Positions 11,502-19,571 of a stretch of 64,000 nucleotides of DNA are shown piece by piece. The stretch comes from an uncultured Paracoccaceae bacterium (lineage in GTDB: Bacteria; Pseudomonadota; Alphaproteobacteria; Rhodobacterales; Rhodobacteraceae). The position numbers and the translations under genes were made by a program. Below the pieces are notes generated by a model that ran no database searches, was not told the DNA's origin, and worked only from the letters and a program-made list of their open reading frames with translations. The stretch lies in NCBI GenBank assembly GCA_947496605.1, contig CANMDF010000002.1:434001-498000 (forward strand). Direction: 5' to 3'. The stretch's first letter is position 1; every line of letters begins with the position of its first letter.

Positions 11502-12590
11502 ATGGTCCCTACTAAACAGCTTCGGCTGAACCTTGTAATTGACCCTAGGTTCAACGGCGGCACATCATCAGCGGTCGCGCGTGAACTGTATGCGCTTGCA
11601 CCACTATGCGATCTGTCTGTGACGGCAATCTCGTCTAACTTTTTCAAAGGCAAAACAGTTCATCCGCTTATTGCAAGGGCCTGTGCCGATCTATCTGTCC
11701 CTCTGATATGGGACCCAGACGTTGTTGCATCAGATATTGTCGCACTTCATAACCCCTGTTTTCTGAAATTCGATACGACACTAAGAACCCGCATGATCTG
11801 TGATCGTTTGTTTGTCATTTGCCATGAGAATTTCGTGCGCCCCGACGGGCCAGAAGGTTTTGATGTTTCCCATTGTCTTGATTTGATCAGTCAGAACGCG
11901 GTGGCACGCAAAAAGTACCTTGCACCGATCTCAACTTGGAACAGGCAATGCACATCTGACTGGATGTCAAAGAACCCGACCAGCTGGGATATCGCACCAT
12001 TAGACTGGACAAACATCTGTGATTTTACGCTTATTGCGCCAACAAATGCGCCGCGTGATCGTCGCGGGCGGCATTCCCGCCCTGGGGCAGATAAATTCCC
12101 ACCATTGCCCGAGCTTCTGTGCGCCTTTTCTGAAAACTGTGAAAGCGTTCGTATTTTGGGCGCTGATGGACTGGGCATCGAGGATATACCGCAGAACTGG
12201 GATCTTTTGGATTTCGGGACGGAGCCGGTGGATAGGTTTCTGAAAACGATAGATTTCTTCGTCTATTTTACCCATCCATTTTTGCAAGAAAGCTTTGGTC
12301 GCGTCATCGCGGAGGCGATCGCTGCGGGCAAAGTTGTCATCACATCGCCCGCGACTGCGGCAACTTTTGGCGATGCCGTGATCGCAGCAAGCCCGGAAGA
12401 CGTTGATGCGATTGTTGCCCGGATGATCGCCGACCCTGCGCTCTATGAAGCCCAAGTTTTGCGCGGGCAAGCCGCGTTGCGATACTTTGACGCGACCGCC
12501 GTTCAGGACCGCTTTCAACACCTATTAGCGCAAACCTCACGCAGGGCTCAGCCCGGAGAGCAATTGGAGGCACTCTATGATTTTTTGTGA
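11502..12590 (+). CDS. Glycosyltransferase, GT-B fold (GT4-like)
   Basis: A 362-residue soluble protein. The C-terminal half has the GT-B donor-site signature FLQESFGRVIAEAIAAGKVVITSP (an E-x7-E pattern) followed by a typical tail (ASPEDVDAIVARMIADPALYEAQ). The N-terminal half begins with the acceptor-lobe glycine stretch IDPRFNGGTSSAVARELYAL and lacks membrane helices. A very strong Shine-Dalgarno (GGAGG) precedes the ATG. It is the first gene of a three-gene operon, overlapping the next gene by 14 bases. Sugar donor and acceptor are unknown. No polysaccharide polymerase or flippase is nearby, so a stand-alone glycoconjugate modification is more likely than capsule synthesis. Confidence 0.72.
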   Translation: MVPTKQLRLNLVIDPRFNGGTSSAVARELYALAPLCDLSVTAISSNFFKGKTVHPLIARACADLSVPLIWDPDVVASDIVALHNPCFLKFDTTLRTRMICDRLFVICHENFVRPDGPEGFDVSHCLDLISQNAVARKKYLAPISTWNRQCTSDWMSKNPTSWDIAPLDWTNICDFTLIAPTNAPRDRRGRHSRPGADKFPPLPELLCAFSENCESVRILGADGLGIEDIPQNWDLLDFGTEPVDRFLKTIDFFVYFTHPFLQESFGRVIAEAIAAGKVVITSPATAATFGDAVIAASPEDVDAIVARMIADPALYEAQVLRGQAALRYFDATAVQDRFQHLLAQTSRRAQPGEQLEALYDFL

Positions 12591-14613
12591 AACGGGCGGG
12601 TCCGATTCCGCTGCATATGATGCGCTTGCCGTCTTCTTATCTCAACTGCGTGCGCATGAATTGCCCGTTGTTGTTGCAGGCAAGAGTATGCCTGAAGACC
12701 TGAGTGCCGCGCATCAATTCGACCTGTCGTCCTTCATTTCAAACGCGAACCCTCAGGCCTCAGATAGCTTGCTTATTCTTCAAGCCGAAGAGTTAAGCCA
12801 AGTCAAAGCAAACGAGATACGCAACTTTGCTAAGTGTGGGTCATTGCAATGCATGGCAATGGGGCATTTCCAAACGCGGCAGTCAGAGATTACAATTTCG
12901 TCGCGCATTGCGCATGCGGTGAACCAAGAACCGGTGCTTTTCTCACCGCCCGAGATTGCCGGATTACCCTACACGGGTGTGCCAATTTTTGCAGCTCCGG
13001 TTGCGCACATGCCGCGCAGCAAACCAACGGTTGGCTTATTTTTTCCTGACCTCGAAAAGCCCAATGCGCGCGAAGCGATCCGTGCGCTTGCACTGTCCTC
13101 TCGCTTTACGATTGAGATCATTACGACAGGTGCTGAGAAGCAGAAATGGATCGATGTCGACGGGTATAATGTGCCAGTCTGGCATCTGGGCGAGCTTTTA
13201 CCTCGGGCACTTGCCGCGCGATTTGATGCTGCCGTTTTATTTGCAAAACCGTCGACATGGCCCCGTTTCCAGATGTTGGTTGCTAATTTGACGTTGGCAG
13301 GTGCAGCACTGATCGATGCGACGATGGACCGTCTTTGGCAGCAAAGCCGTCCTGAGATGATCGCAGGCCCGGTTCAAATATCTGACTTGGCGGACTGGCT
13401 CACCAAATCAATCCTGCCAAACCTGGATGAGATAAAAGATACAGTGACGTCCTCTTCTTTGGCCGCGTATTTCAAATTACCGGATATTCTGGCCGGGTTG
13501 CGCGAGCCCCCTCTGTCGCAAAAGCCAGCACGTAAGGCCGTTAAGCCGCCCGTCCTGTTCATTCCAACGAATGGCGTTGGATTGGGGCACGCGAAACGGT
13601 GCAGTCTTATTGCCGACGCGATGCGCGACGCGGCAACACCGCAATTTGGAGCATTCCCGTCTTGCATTGGCATGCTGACTGCATCTGGTTTTGACACAGT
13701 TCCGTTGGTCAGCCGTACACAAAAGCAGGCAAGCCATAAGAATGACATTGTCAATCTGGCCCGTCTTTCGGCAGCCGCGAAAGAGGCAAAGATCACTGTT
13801 TTTGATGGTGGATATGTCTTTGATAGCGTGATGCGTGCAGCTGCCGATCATGGGCGGCGCAGTGTGTGGGTGCGGCGCGGATTATGGCAAGCAAGTCAAA
13901 ATAACCAGGTGGCACTTGACCGTCAAAAGACCTTTTCCCGGATTGTTGTACCTTCAGAGGCATTTGATGAACTAAACGCGCCTGCGCGTTACGATGAAAA
14001 TCTGGTGCAAGTCGGTCCGATTGTTCAGCAAACGCTGCAAGATACCAAAGAGAAGGCAACTTTGCGCAAGCAGCTTGAGGATAACTTGGGTCTTCACGGC
14101 AAACACTTGGTTGTGACTATGTTGGGCGGTGGCGTTGCTGCTGATCGCCGTGCCCAGGTCAACACTGTCTGTGCCCATCTTGAGGGCCGGTCTGACGTGA
14201 TGCATGTGCTTGTGGTCTGGCCGACGGCAACAACCGATCCGGGGTGGTTCCAATATCAAAACACACGCGTGGTACAGTCGGTTCACGCGAGCGTCCTCGT
14301 GCAAATGGCGGATTTGTTTGTGTCGGCCATCGGCTATAATTCCTTCCACGAGGCGCTTTATGGAAAGGTCCCAACGATCTTTGTGCCGCAAATGGCAAGC
14401 TTTATGGATGACCAGCGTGCCCGTGGAAAAGCAGCCGCCGACCGAGAGGTCGCGATCATGTTGGAACCATGGGAGCTTTTGACTCTGACCAAAAAGATTG
14501 ATGAATGTTTGGACGGGCAGTCTGACGTTCTACGTGAAAACTTGCGTGGCCTTAATTTGCCAGAACCAGGCATTGGTGCGGCTGCCCAAAGCATATTGGA
14601 GATTGCCCAATGA
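12577..14613 (+). CDS. Two-domain glycosyltransferase with MurG/GT28-like C-terminal half
   Basis: A 678-residue protein. Residues ~325-678 resemble the MurG/GT28 GT-B fold: glycine loop PTNGVGLGHAKRCSLIADAM (G333 onward), an interdomain segment LVVTMLGGGVAADRRAQVN, and the nucleotide-sugar pocket FVSAIGYNSFHEALYGKVPTIFVP then DDQRARGKAA. Residues 1-320 are not confidently recognised; they include Rossmann-like strands (TVGLFFPDLEKPNAREAIRALALSS, FDAAVLFAKPS) and may be a degenerate second GT lobe pair. It overlaps the upstream glycosyltransferase by 14 bases and the downstream gene by 4 (ATGA). The combination suggests a fused, dual-GT enzyme. Specificity unknown. Confidence 0.68.
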   Translation: MIFCETGGSDSAAYDALAVFLSQLRAHELPVVVAGKSMPEDLSAAHQFDLSSFISNANPQASDSLLILQAEELSQVKANEIRNFAKCGSLQCMAMGHFQTRQSEITISSRIAHAVNQEPVLFSPPEIAGLPYTGVPIFAAPVAHMPRSKPTVGLFFPDLEKPNAREAIRALALSSRFTIEIITTGAEKQKWIDVDGYNVPVWHLGELLPRALAARFDAAVLFAKPSTWPRFQMLVANLTLAGAALIDATMDRLWQQSRPEMIAGPVQISDLADWLTKSILPNLDEIKDTVTSSSLAAYFKLPDILAGLREPPLSQKPARKAVKPPVLFIPTNGVGLGHAKRCSLIADAMRDAATPQFGAFPSCIGMLTASGFDTVPLVSRTQKQASHKNDIVNLARLSAAAKEAKITVFDGGYVFDSVMRAAADHGRRSVWVRRGLWQASQNNQVALDRQKTFSRIVVPSEAFDELNAPARYDENLVQVGPIVQQTLQDTKEKATLRKQLEDNLGLHGKHLVVTMLGGGVAADRRAQVNTVCAHLEGRSDVMHVLVVWPTATTDPGWFQYQNTRVVQSVHASVLVQMADLFVSAIGYNSFHEALYGKVPTIFVPQMASFMDDQRARGKAAADREVAIMLEPWELLTLTKKIDECLDGQSDVLRENLRGLNLPEPGIGAAAQSILEIAQ

Positions 14614-15077
14614 TGACGGCGTTACGCACGGATAAGAGCTTTTTGGCCGACAAAGCAACGCAAGATTGGGTCAGTATCATCATGCGGGCCTCTGTGGAGT
14701 GTCCGGCAGATCTGGACGATCTTTTGGTGAAGCAAAACAATCTGGCACACAAAAATGTTGGGCGTGCCATTTTCCATGAAGCAGAAATGCCCGTCCTCTT
14801 GAAGAGTACCGGGGCATCACAACGTGCGACGATTGCGGTTGTGCTGGATGACGCAACCACGCGGATTTCCGACAAAGAATCAATAGACTTGGCCGTGCGC
14901 TATGCAGCGTTGGCGATTGAAAAAGAATGCGATTTGGTGATCATGTCCCATCAGAACAACGCTGGATTTGAACGCTTTGGGTTTCGTGTGGAACGGATTG
15001 CAGGTGAAACTGATGCACAACGCAAAGCATGTTTGGATCAACTTATCGATTTCTGGGGGGCTCAGATTGTGATCTGA
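14610..15077 (+). CDS. Unknown protein coupled to glycosyltransferase operon
   Basis: A 155-residue soluble protein of no recognised family. It has alternating strand-helix character (ATIAVVLDDATTRISD, CDLVIMSHQNNAGFERFGFRVERIAG) suggesting a small alpha/beta fold. The start overlaps the stop of the preceding glycosyltransferase by 4 bases, so it is probably translated with it and serves the same glycosylation process. It ends about 110 bp before the convergent sulfolactate dehydrogenase-like gene. No function is assigned. Confidence 0.65.
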   Translation: MMTALRTDKSFLADKATQDWVSIIMRASVECPADLDDLLVKQNNLAHKNVGRAIFHEAEMPVLLKSTGASQRATIAVVLDDATTRISDKESIDLAVRYAALAIEKECDLVIMSHQNNAGFERFGFRVERIAGETDAQRKACLDQLIDFWGAQIVI

Positions 15078-15188
15078 ATTGCGGTGACAGAGGAAAAAAT
15101 TTGGGGTGGTCTCATACGGTCAATTGACCTGCATCTTGTCCCGAATGTGTGGGCCCTAGACATAGCGCCAGCGCGGCATCCTCTCGCA

Positions 15189-16277
15189 CTATTTGATCAA
15201 TGATCGTTCGCCAATTTGTGCAAGCGTGATACTCGCTTCGCTTTTCAGAACGTCCCAAAGTTCATGCAATCCTTCCTCGCCACCTGCAGCGATTGCAAAC
15301 TGCAAAACGCGCCCGAAGAATGTGAAGTTCGCACCTTGCGCATAAGCTTTGACGACATCTTCGCCGCTGCGCAGCCCCGTGTCGTAGAACAGCGGATAGT
15401 CAGCACCAACAGCGTCGCGAATTTCTGCAAGCTTCAGGATCGGCGGCGGGGCACTGTCGAGTTGGCGTGAGCCGTGGCTGGAGACTTGGATCGCGTCAAC
15501 ACCAGCCGCTTTCAGTGCCACAGAATCTTCGACGTCCAAAACGCCTTTGACGACCAGCTTGCCCGGCCACATGTCGCGCAGTTTGGTTAGGGTGTCCCAA
15601 TCCGCCTTTGCGCGACTTTCAGTGCGGTCAAAGTCATAGCCATCCATGTCGAAATTCGCCATTTGCGGTTTGCCGGCGAACAGCGATGTTAGCGACCAGC
15701 GCGGGTGCAATGCGAAGTCGATGAACTGCTTGGGGCCAATTTTGAATGGCATGGTGAAACCGTGGCGCAATTCGCGCGGGCGGCGGCCCACTTCGGCGAC
15801 GTCGACGGTAAGGACAATTGTGTCGTATCCAGCGGCCTTGGCCCGTTCGACCAGTTTGAAAGTGTCTGTGCCATCGCCGCTAAAGTAAAGCTGGAACCAC
15901 GCGTTGCCTTCGGCCTCTTCGATCAGTGGCTCCATCGCGGTGGATGCGACAGTGGACACGCCCAAGGGCACGCTTTCGCGTGCTGCCAATCGCGCCAGCA
16001 TCATGTCCGCGCCGGGACCGGATAGGTTACACATCCCCATCGGGCTGATCCCGAAGGGGGCGTTGGTCGGCTTGTCCCACAAAGGAACTGACAACGACCG
16101 ATCACTCACATCGCGCAAAACACGCGGGCGCAGTTCCATGTTATCAAAGGCCGCACGGTTACGCGCGGCCCCTGTCTCGGTGCCTGCGGCACCGTCGATA
16201 TAGTCAAAGACCATCCAAGGAAGGCGCTTACGGGCGAGCCTGCGCGCGTCCTCGCTTGAATGAATCTTTGCAGCCAT
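15189..16277 (-). CDS. slcD: FMN-dependent alpha-hydroxy-acid dehydrogenase, probable (S)-sulfolactate dehydrogenase
   Basis: A 362-residue member of the L-lactate dehydrogenase / glycolate oxidase family. It shows the family opening (LARKRLPWMVFDYIDGAAGTE), the FMN-binding NAPFGISPMG, and the catalytic SSHGSRQLD (H268) and following arginine, then YDTGLRSGEDVVKA near the C-terminus. In the sulfonate literature a flavin enzyme of this family (SlcD) oxidises (S)-3-sulfolactate to sulfopyruvate. The assignment rests on context: it is the last gene of the hpsN-to-comE operon, and its ATG directly abuts the comE stop (TAA-ATG). Without that context it would be called an L-lactate/2-hydroxyacid oxidoreductase. 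Confidence 0.78.
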   Translation of the reverse strand: MAAKIHSSEDARRLARKRLPWMVFDYIDGAAGTETGAARNRAAFDNMELRPRVLRDVSDRSLSVPLWDKPTNAPFGISPMGMCNLSGPGADMMLARLAARESVPLGVSTVASTAMEPLIEEAEGNAWFQLYFSGDGTDTFKLVERAKAAGYDTIVLTVDVAEVGRRPRELRHGFTMPFKIGPKQFIDFALHPRWSLTSLFAGKPQMANFDMDGYDFDRTESRAKADWDTLTKLRDMWPGKLVVKGVLDVEDSVALKAAGVDAIQVSSHGSRQLDSAPPPILKLAEIRDAVGADYPLFYDTGLRSGEDVVKAYAQGANFTFFGRVLQFAIAAGGEEGLHELWDVLKSEASITLAQIGERSLIK

Positions 16278-16832
16278 TTAGCTGGCGACCGCTTTCATGA
16301 AACGATCACGGATCACGACGGGGTCCATCGTGATGACCGGCAGCTTGATGTTGCCGCTGTCGCATTTGCTGACGATGATTGTCATCTGCTTGCTGTCGAT
16401 CGCCGCTTGCAGGGTCTTGCCTGTGTCCACGTCTTGGCAGACCACGACGTTTTCACAACCGCAGGCTTTTGCCACGTTCTCAAGCTTGGTTTTCATGCCC
16501 GCATAAGTTGGCTGATCACCGGTAGAGCCGTACGAGCCGTTGTCGATGATCAACAGGATATAGTTGTCAGCTACGTTGTTCGCGATCGTTGGCAGCGTAC
16601 CAAGGTTCGTCAGAACCGAACCGTCACCATCAATTGAGATGACCGTTTTGTCTTGTGCCAAGGCAAGGCCCAGACCGATGGATGATGACAAACCCATTGT
16701 GCCGAGCATGTAAAAGTTCTTGGCGTTGTCGTCGATCATATGCAGCTCTTGGCTGGGCAGACCGATGTTACAAACGACCAGGTTATCATGAAGGATGGGC
16801 GCGATTTCGCGCAGGATTTCAGAACGGATCAT
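16278..16832 (-). CDS. comE: Sulfopyruvate decarboxylase beta subunit (TPP-binding)
   Basis: A 184-residue thiamine-diphosphate enzyme subunit corresponding to the pyrophosphate-binding half of a TPP enzyme. The motif GDGSVLTNLGTL...IIDN (GDG at 69-71, Asn 98) is the classic GDG-x(~26)-N Mg/TPP site. It would act with ComD to decarboxylate sulfopyruvate to sulfoacetaldehyde. The start is the ATG overlapping the comD stop (ATGA). Split phosphonopyruvate decarboxylases look alike, but no phosphonate gene (ppm, phn) is nearby whereas hpsN- and slcD-like genes share the operon. Confidence 0.85.
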   Translation of the reverse strand: MIRSEILREIAPILHDNLVVCNIGLPSQELHMIDDNAKNFYMLGTMGLSSSIGLGLALAQDKTVISIDGDGSVLTNLGTLPTIANNVADNYILLIIDNGSYGSTGDQPTYAGMKTKLENVAKACGCENVVVCQDVDTGKTLQAAIDSKQMTIIVSKCDSGNIKLPVITMDPVVIRDRFMKAVAS

Positions 16833-17335
16833 TGGTCGCCGTAGCCTCCCCAGAAGGACGCATCCGTCAGGATCGCCACAGGTTTGTTGCACATGAAGGT
16901 GTATTTCAGGATCGCGTCCAGCTCATCCGCATCTGATTCCTTATGGAAGTGGTAGGTGGGGATGTTCAGCTGGTTCAGCAGCGCTTTGGTGTGCACAGCC
17001 ATTTCAACCTGACAGGCCACTGGTTCACGCAGCTCACCACGGTAGCTGATCAGCATCGGCAAAGGCATGCGGTAATACTGTGTCAGTGTCGCCAGCGTGT
17101 TGATGGTCACACCAATCGCTGTGTTCTGCATGATGATTGCAGGGCGTTTACCGCCCATGAATGCACCCGCGCACAGGCCCATGCCTTCGTCTTCTTTGTT
17201 CGACGGGATGTGAAAGATTTCCGGGCGTGCTTCGACTTCGTCGATCACACCGGCCAACTGTTTACACGGTACAGTCGTGATGAAGGATACATCGTTGGCG
17301 ACAAGGTCATCCACGATCTTCTTGCTGATATCCAA
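16829..17335 (-). CDS. comD: Sulfopyruvate decarboxylase alpha subunit
   Basis: A 168-residue pyrimidine-binding half of the TPP-dependent decarboxylase (DISKKIVDDLVANDVSFITTVPCKQL..., acidic TPP-activating cluster SNKEDEGMG near residues 46-53, NTAIGVTINTL). It pairs with ComE. No ATG exists at the conserved N-terminus; the best start is a TTG at 17335, preceded by AGGAGA with a 9-nt spacing. Using an upstream ATG (17473) would give a 46-residue non-homologous extension and an 83-bp overlap with the upstream stress-protein gene. The last four bases overlap comE. Confidence 0.85.
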   Translation of the reverse strand: MDISKKIVDDLVANDVSFITTVPCKQLAGVIDEVEARPEIFHIPSNKEDEGMGLCAGAFMGGKRPAIIMQNTAIGVTINTLATLTQYYRMPLPMLISYRGELREPVACQVEMAVHTKALLNQLNIPTYHFHKESDADELDAILKYTFMCNKPVAILTDASFWGGYGDQ

Positions 17336-17390
17336 GGGCTTCGGTCTCCTGATTGCGCCAAGAATGGCGCGTTGCGGGTTAATGGGTGGT

Positions 17391-17804
17391 TTAGGCGGGG
17401 TAGCGGGCGACGTGCACGGCACATGGTGCGTGCTGAACAACGCGCGCTGCGGTCGATCCAAGAAGGTAGTCAATTAAACCAGGTTTGTGAGAACCGAGAA
17501 CGATGCAATCTGCCTTTAGGCTGGTGGCGGTGTCGACAATTGTCCGACCGCTGTGACCTTGCACGGTTAGCGCTCCAACGCCTTCCATGGATAAAACACG
17601 AGATTCCATTTCGGCTGTTGCGCGGGCAAAGGCATCGTCCATGACTGACTTTTCGACATAGGCGCCGACGGAATTATTGGGGGCTTCGTGGACGTGCAAT
17701 GCTGTGATCTTGCCGCCTTCGGCAAGCAAGGTACGTGCAATTTCCATGGTCGTTTGTGAGATGCCATGGTCAAGGGCCATTGGGACGATAATATGTTTGT
17801 ACAT
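17391..17804 (-). CDS. Universal stress protein (UspA family)
   Basis: A 137-residue single-domain UspA protein. N-terminus MYKHIIVPMALDHG is the family first strand, and the C-terminal nucleotide-binding loop is GSHKPGLIDYLLGSTAARVVQHAPCAVHV (G-x-x-x-P-G ... G-S pattern of ATP-binding Usps). The start ATG has AAGGAG 7 nt upstream; longer in-frame starts lack this. It lies inside the sulfonate operon between the alcohol dehydrogenase and comD, so it is probably co-expressed with sulfonate catabolism. Its role there is unknown; Usp genes beside TRAP or TTT transporters are common in this group of bacteria. Confidence 0.88.
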   Translation of the reverse strand: MYKHIIVPMALDHGISQTTMEIARTLLAEGGKITALHVHEAPNNSVGAYVEKSVMDDAFARATAEMESRVLSMEGVGALTVQGHSGRTIVDTATSLKADCIVLGSHKPGLIDYLLGSTAARVVQHAPCAVHVARYPA

Positions 17805-17832
17805 CTGAAGTCTCCTTAGGTTTGTCTTTGGT

Positions 17833-18813
17833 TCAGGGCCGCAGAATGATCTTTGGTGCGGCCACAACCCCTGCACGGATATCAGCAAAGGCCTGCCCAC
17901 CTTCGGACAATGGCCGCTCTTCTGTCCAGTCTAGTGCACCCAACCGTCCGTCAAAGATGGCCGCCGCTGTGTCGCGGAAATCTTGGGCAGTGTAGGTGTA
18001 GGTTCCGATGAATGTGATTTCTTGCAAGGTCATTCGGCGGATGTCCAAGCCACCGGTGCCTTCGCCGAGCCCGATATGCATGATCACACCGCCAGGGCGG
18101 GTGATCGTTGTGGCATCCGCACGCGTTGCGGCATAGCCGACACCGTCGATCACAAGGTCGGCTTCGGTAATTTCACCCGGCTCAACGGCGGTGAAACCTG
18201 CGATGTTGTCCAATGTTTCGCGACGTACTGCGTTGGGCTCAATGACGTGAATGTCTGTTGCCCCAAAGGCCCGAAGACATAAAGCAGCACCCACACCAAT
18301 CGCGCCGCCTCCAACGACAACACATCGTGCATCAGCGAGTGGCATATCAAGCGCATCAGCACCCAGTCGCACTGCATGCCAGCCGCAGGCCAACGGCTCG
18401 GCCAAGGCAGCCTTGGCCAGTGGTACACCATCAGGCACTTCGACAAGGTTCCGGTCAGCCATCACAACATATTCGCCGAACGCACCTTCGCGTGGCGGCA
18501 TTGAGATGATCATGCGATCCGGGCACAGGTTATCCCGGCCAGATTTGCATGCCTTGCAGAGCCCGCATGTTGTGAGTGGGTTGATCGTCACACGCTTACC
18601 GTTCAATACGCCGCCTTCGACAGTGCCCGCGGCTTCGTGTCCAAGTATAACCGGGGCAGGGCGTCGTTCATCGTGCCCAAGATAGGCATGCATATCTGAT
18701 CCGCAGATGCCCGAGGCTTCGATCTTGATCAGGCTCTGCCCGGCTGCTGGCACGGGATCGGCCATATACCGATACACAAGTGTCTCAACGTCGTCGTAAA
18801 CAAGCGCTTTCAT
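17833..18813 (-). CDS. Zinc-dependent alcohol dehydrogenase, probable DHPS 2-dehydrogenase (HpsP-like)
   Basis: A 326-residue medium-chain dehydrogenase. Catalytic zinc ligands C37 (GICGSD) and H59-E60 (GHE), and the structural zinc cysteines C83, C86, C89, C97 (CGLCKACKSGRDNLC) are all present. The Rossmann motif is CVVVGGGAIGVGAAL. In known DHPS clusters a Zn-alcohol dehydrogenase and a short-chain dehydrogenase beside hpsN (hpsO and hpsP) interconvert the DHPS enantiomers through a 2-keto intermediate, so that HpsN receives the R-form. This gene overlaps the SDR gene by 4 bases. Which of the two names applies cannot be settled by reading alone, and polyol dehydrogenases are close relatives. 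Confidence 0.72.
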   Translation of the reverse strand: MKALVYDDVETLVYRYMADPVPAAGQSLIKIEASGICGSDMHAYLGHDERRPAPVILGHEAAGTVEGGVLNGKRVTINPLTTCGLCKACKSGRDNLCPDRMIISMPPREGAFGEYVVMADRNLVEVPDGVPLAKAALAEPLACGWHAVRLGADALDMPLADARCVVVGGGAIGVGAALCLRAFGATDIHVIEPNAVRRETLDNIAGFTAVEPGEITEADLVIDGVGYAATRADATTITRPGGVIMHIGLGEGTGGLDIRRMTLQEITFIGTYTYTAQDFRDTAAAIFDGRLGALDWTEERPLSEGGQAFADIRAGVVAAPKIILRP

Positions 18814-19571
18814 TTGGCTGTAAATCCCCCGTCGACCATCAAAACCTGCCCGGTGACATATGCGGATGCGTCAGAGCAAAGAAAAAGGAGTGGGCCGTCG
18901 ATATCCGACAATTCACCATTGCGACCCACACATGTGTTTGCGGCATTACGCGCTGCGCGTTCGGGGTCTGCAAAAACGGGCCCGGTCAATTCAGTTGGAA
19001 AGAACCCCGGACCAATTGCATTCGCTGTGATCCCGTCTTTGGACCATGCTTCGGCCATTGCCCGCGTCAATTGCGCAATGCCCGCCTTTGAAGCGCCGTA
19101 GCTCACGCCACCGGGAAACGCCCTGCTGGTTTGCAATGAAGCAAAATTCACGATCCGCCCCCATTTGCGGTCCTTCATATCAGGCACAAATGCTTGGCTG
19201 AGAAAGAAAGGAGCCGCCAAGTTCAGGTTCATTGTCACATCCCACCCCGCGCCTGTGACATCGTCGGCTGTCTCGCGTGTGTTGATGCCCGCGGCATGCA
19301 CCACGATGTCAGGCACCCCGAAAGGTGCACTGATTTTCGTTGCAATCTCTTTGATCTGGTCGCGTTGCGATAGGTCTGCTGCGACAACTGCCGCATTGTC
19401 ACCAATCGAAGCGGCCCAGTCGTCTAGGGCTTCGGCACGGCGTGCAACGCCAACGACCTTGGCCCCGGCCGCTGCCAGCGCTCGTGCTGCCTGCTGCCCA
19501 AGGCCCGCACTTGCGCCGGTGACGCAAGCAACACGACCCGTTAGGTCAAAGAGATCGCTAGGATTACTCAT
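18810..19571 (-). CDS. Short-chain dehydrogenase, probable DHPS 2-dehydrogenase (HpsO-like)
   Basis: A 253-residue classical SDR. It shows the cofactor motif TGASAGLGQQAARAL (T-G-x3-G-x-G), HAAGINTR (NAG-equivalent), the catalytic FASLQTS...YGASKAG (Ser, Tyr-x3-Lys), and the C-terminal GQVLMVDGGFT. An arginine after the second strand (VGVARRAEAL) is compatible with either NAD or NADP. It is situated between hpsN-like and alcohol dehydrogenase genes with 8- and 4-base overlaps. Proposed partner reaction: the opposite-stereochemistry DHPS / 3-sulfohydroxyacetone interconversion. Gluconate 5-dehydrogenase-type SDRs are the main alternative. Confidence 0.72.
   Translation of the reverse strand: MSNPSDLFDLTGRVACVTGASAGLGQQAARALAAAGAKVVGVARRAEALDDWAASIGDNAAVVAADLSQRDQIKEIATKISAPFGVPDIVVHAAGINTRETADDVTGAGWDVTMNLNLAAPFFLSQAFVPDMKDRKWGRIVNFASLQTSRAFPGGVSYGASKAGIAQLTRAMAEAWSKDGITANAIGPGFFPTELTGPVFADPERAARNAANTCVGRNGELSDIDGPLLFLCSDASAYVTGQVLMVDGGFTAK

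Noticed and set aside
16278-17335. comDE as phosphonopyruvate decarboxylase
   Set aside because: The split two-subunit form and the neighbours (hpsN-like, slcD-like) fit sulfopyruvate; no PEP mutase or phosphonate gene is present. A close call without an alignment.
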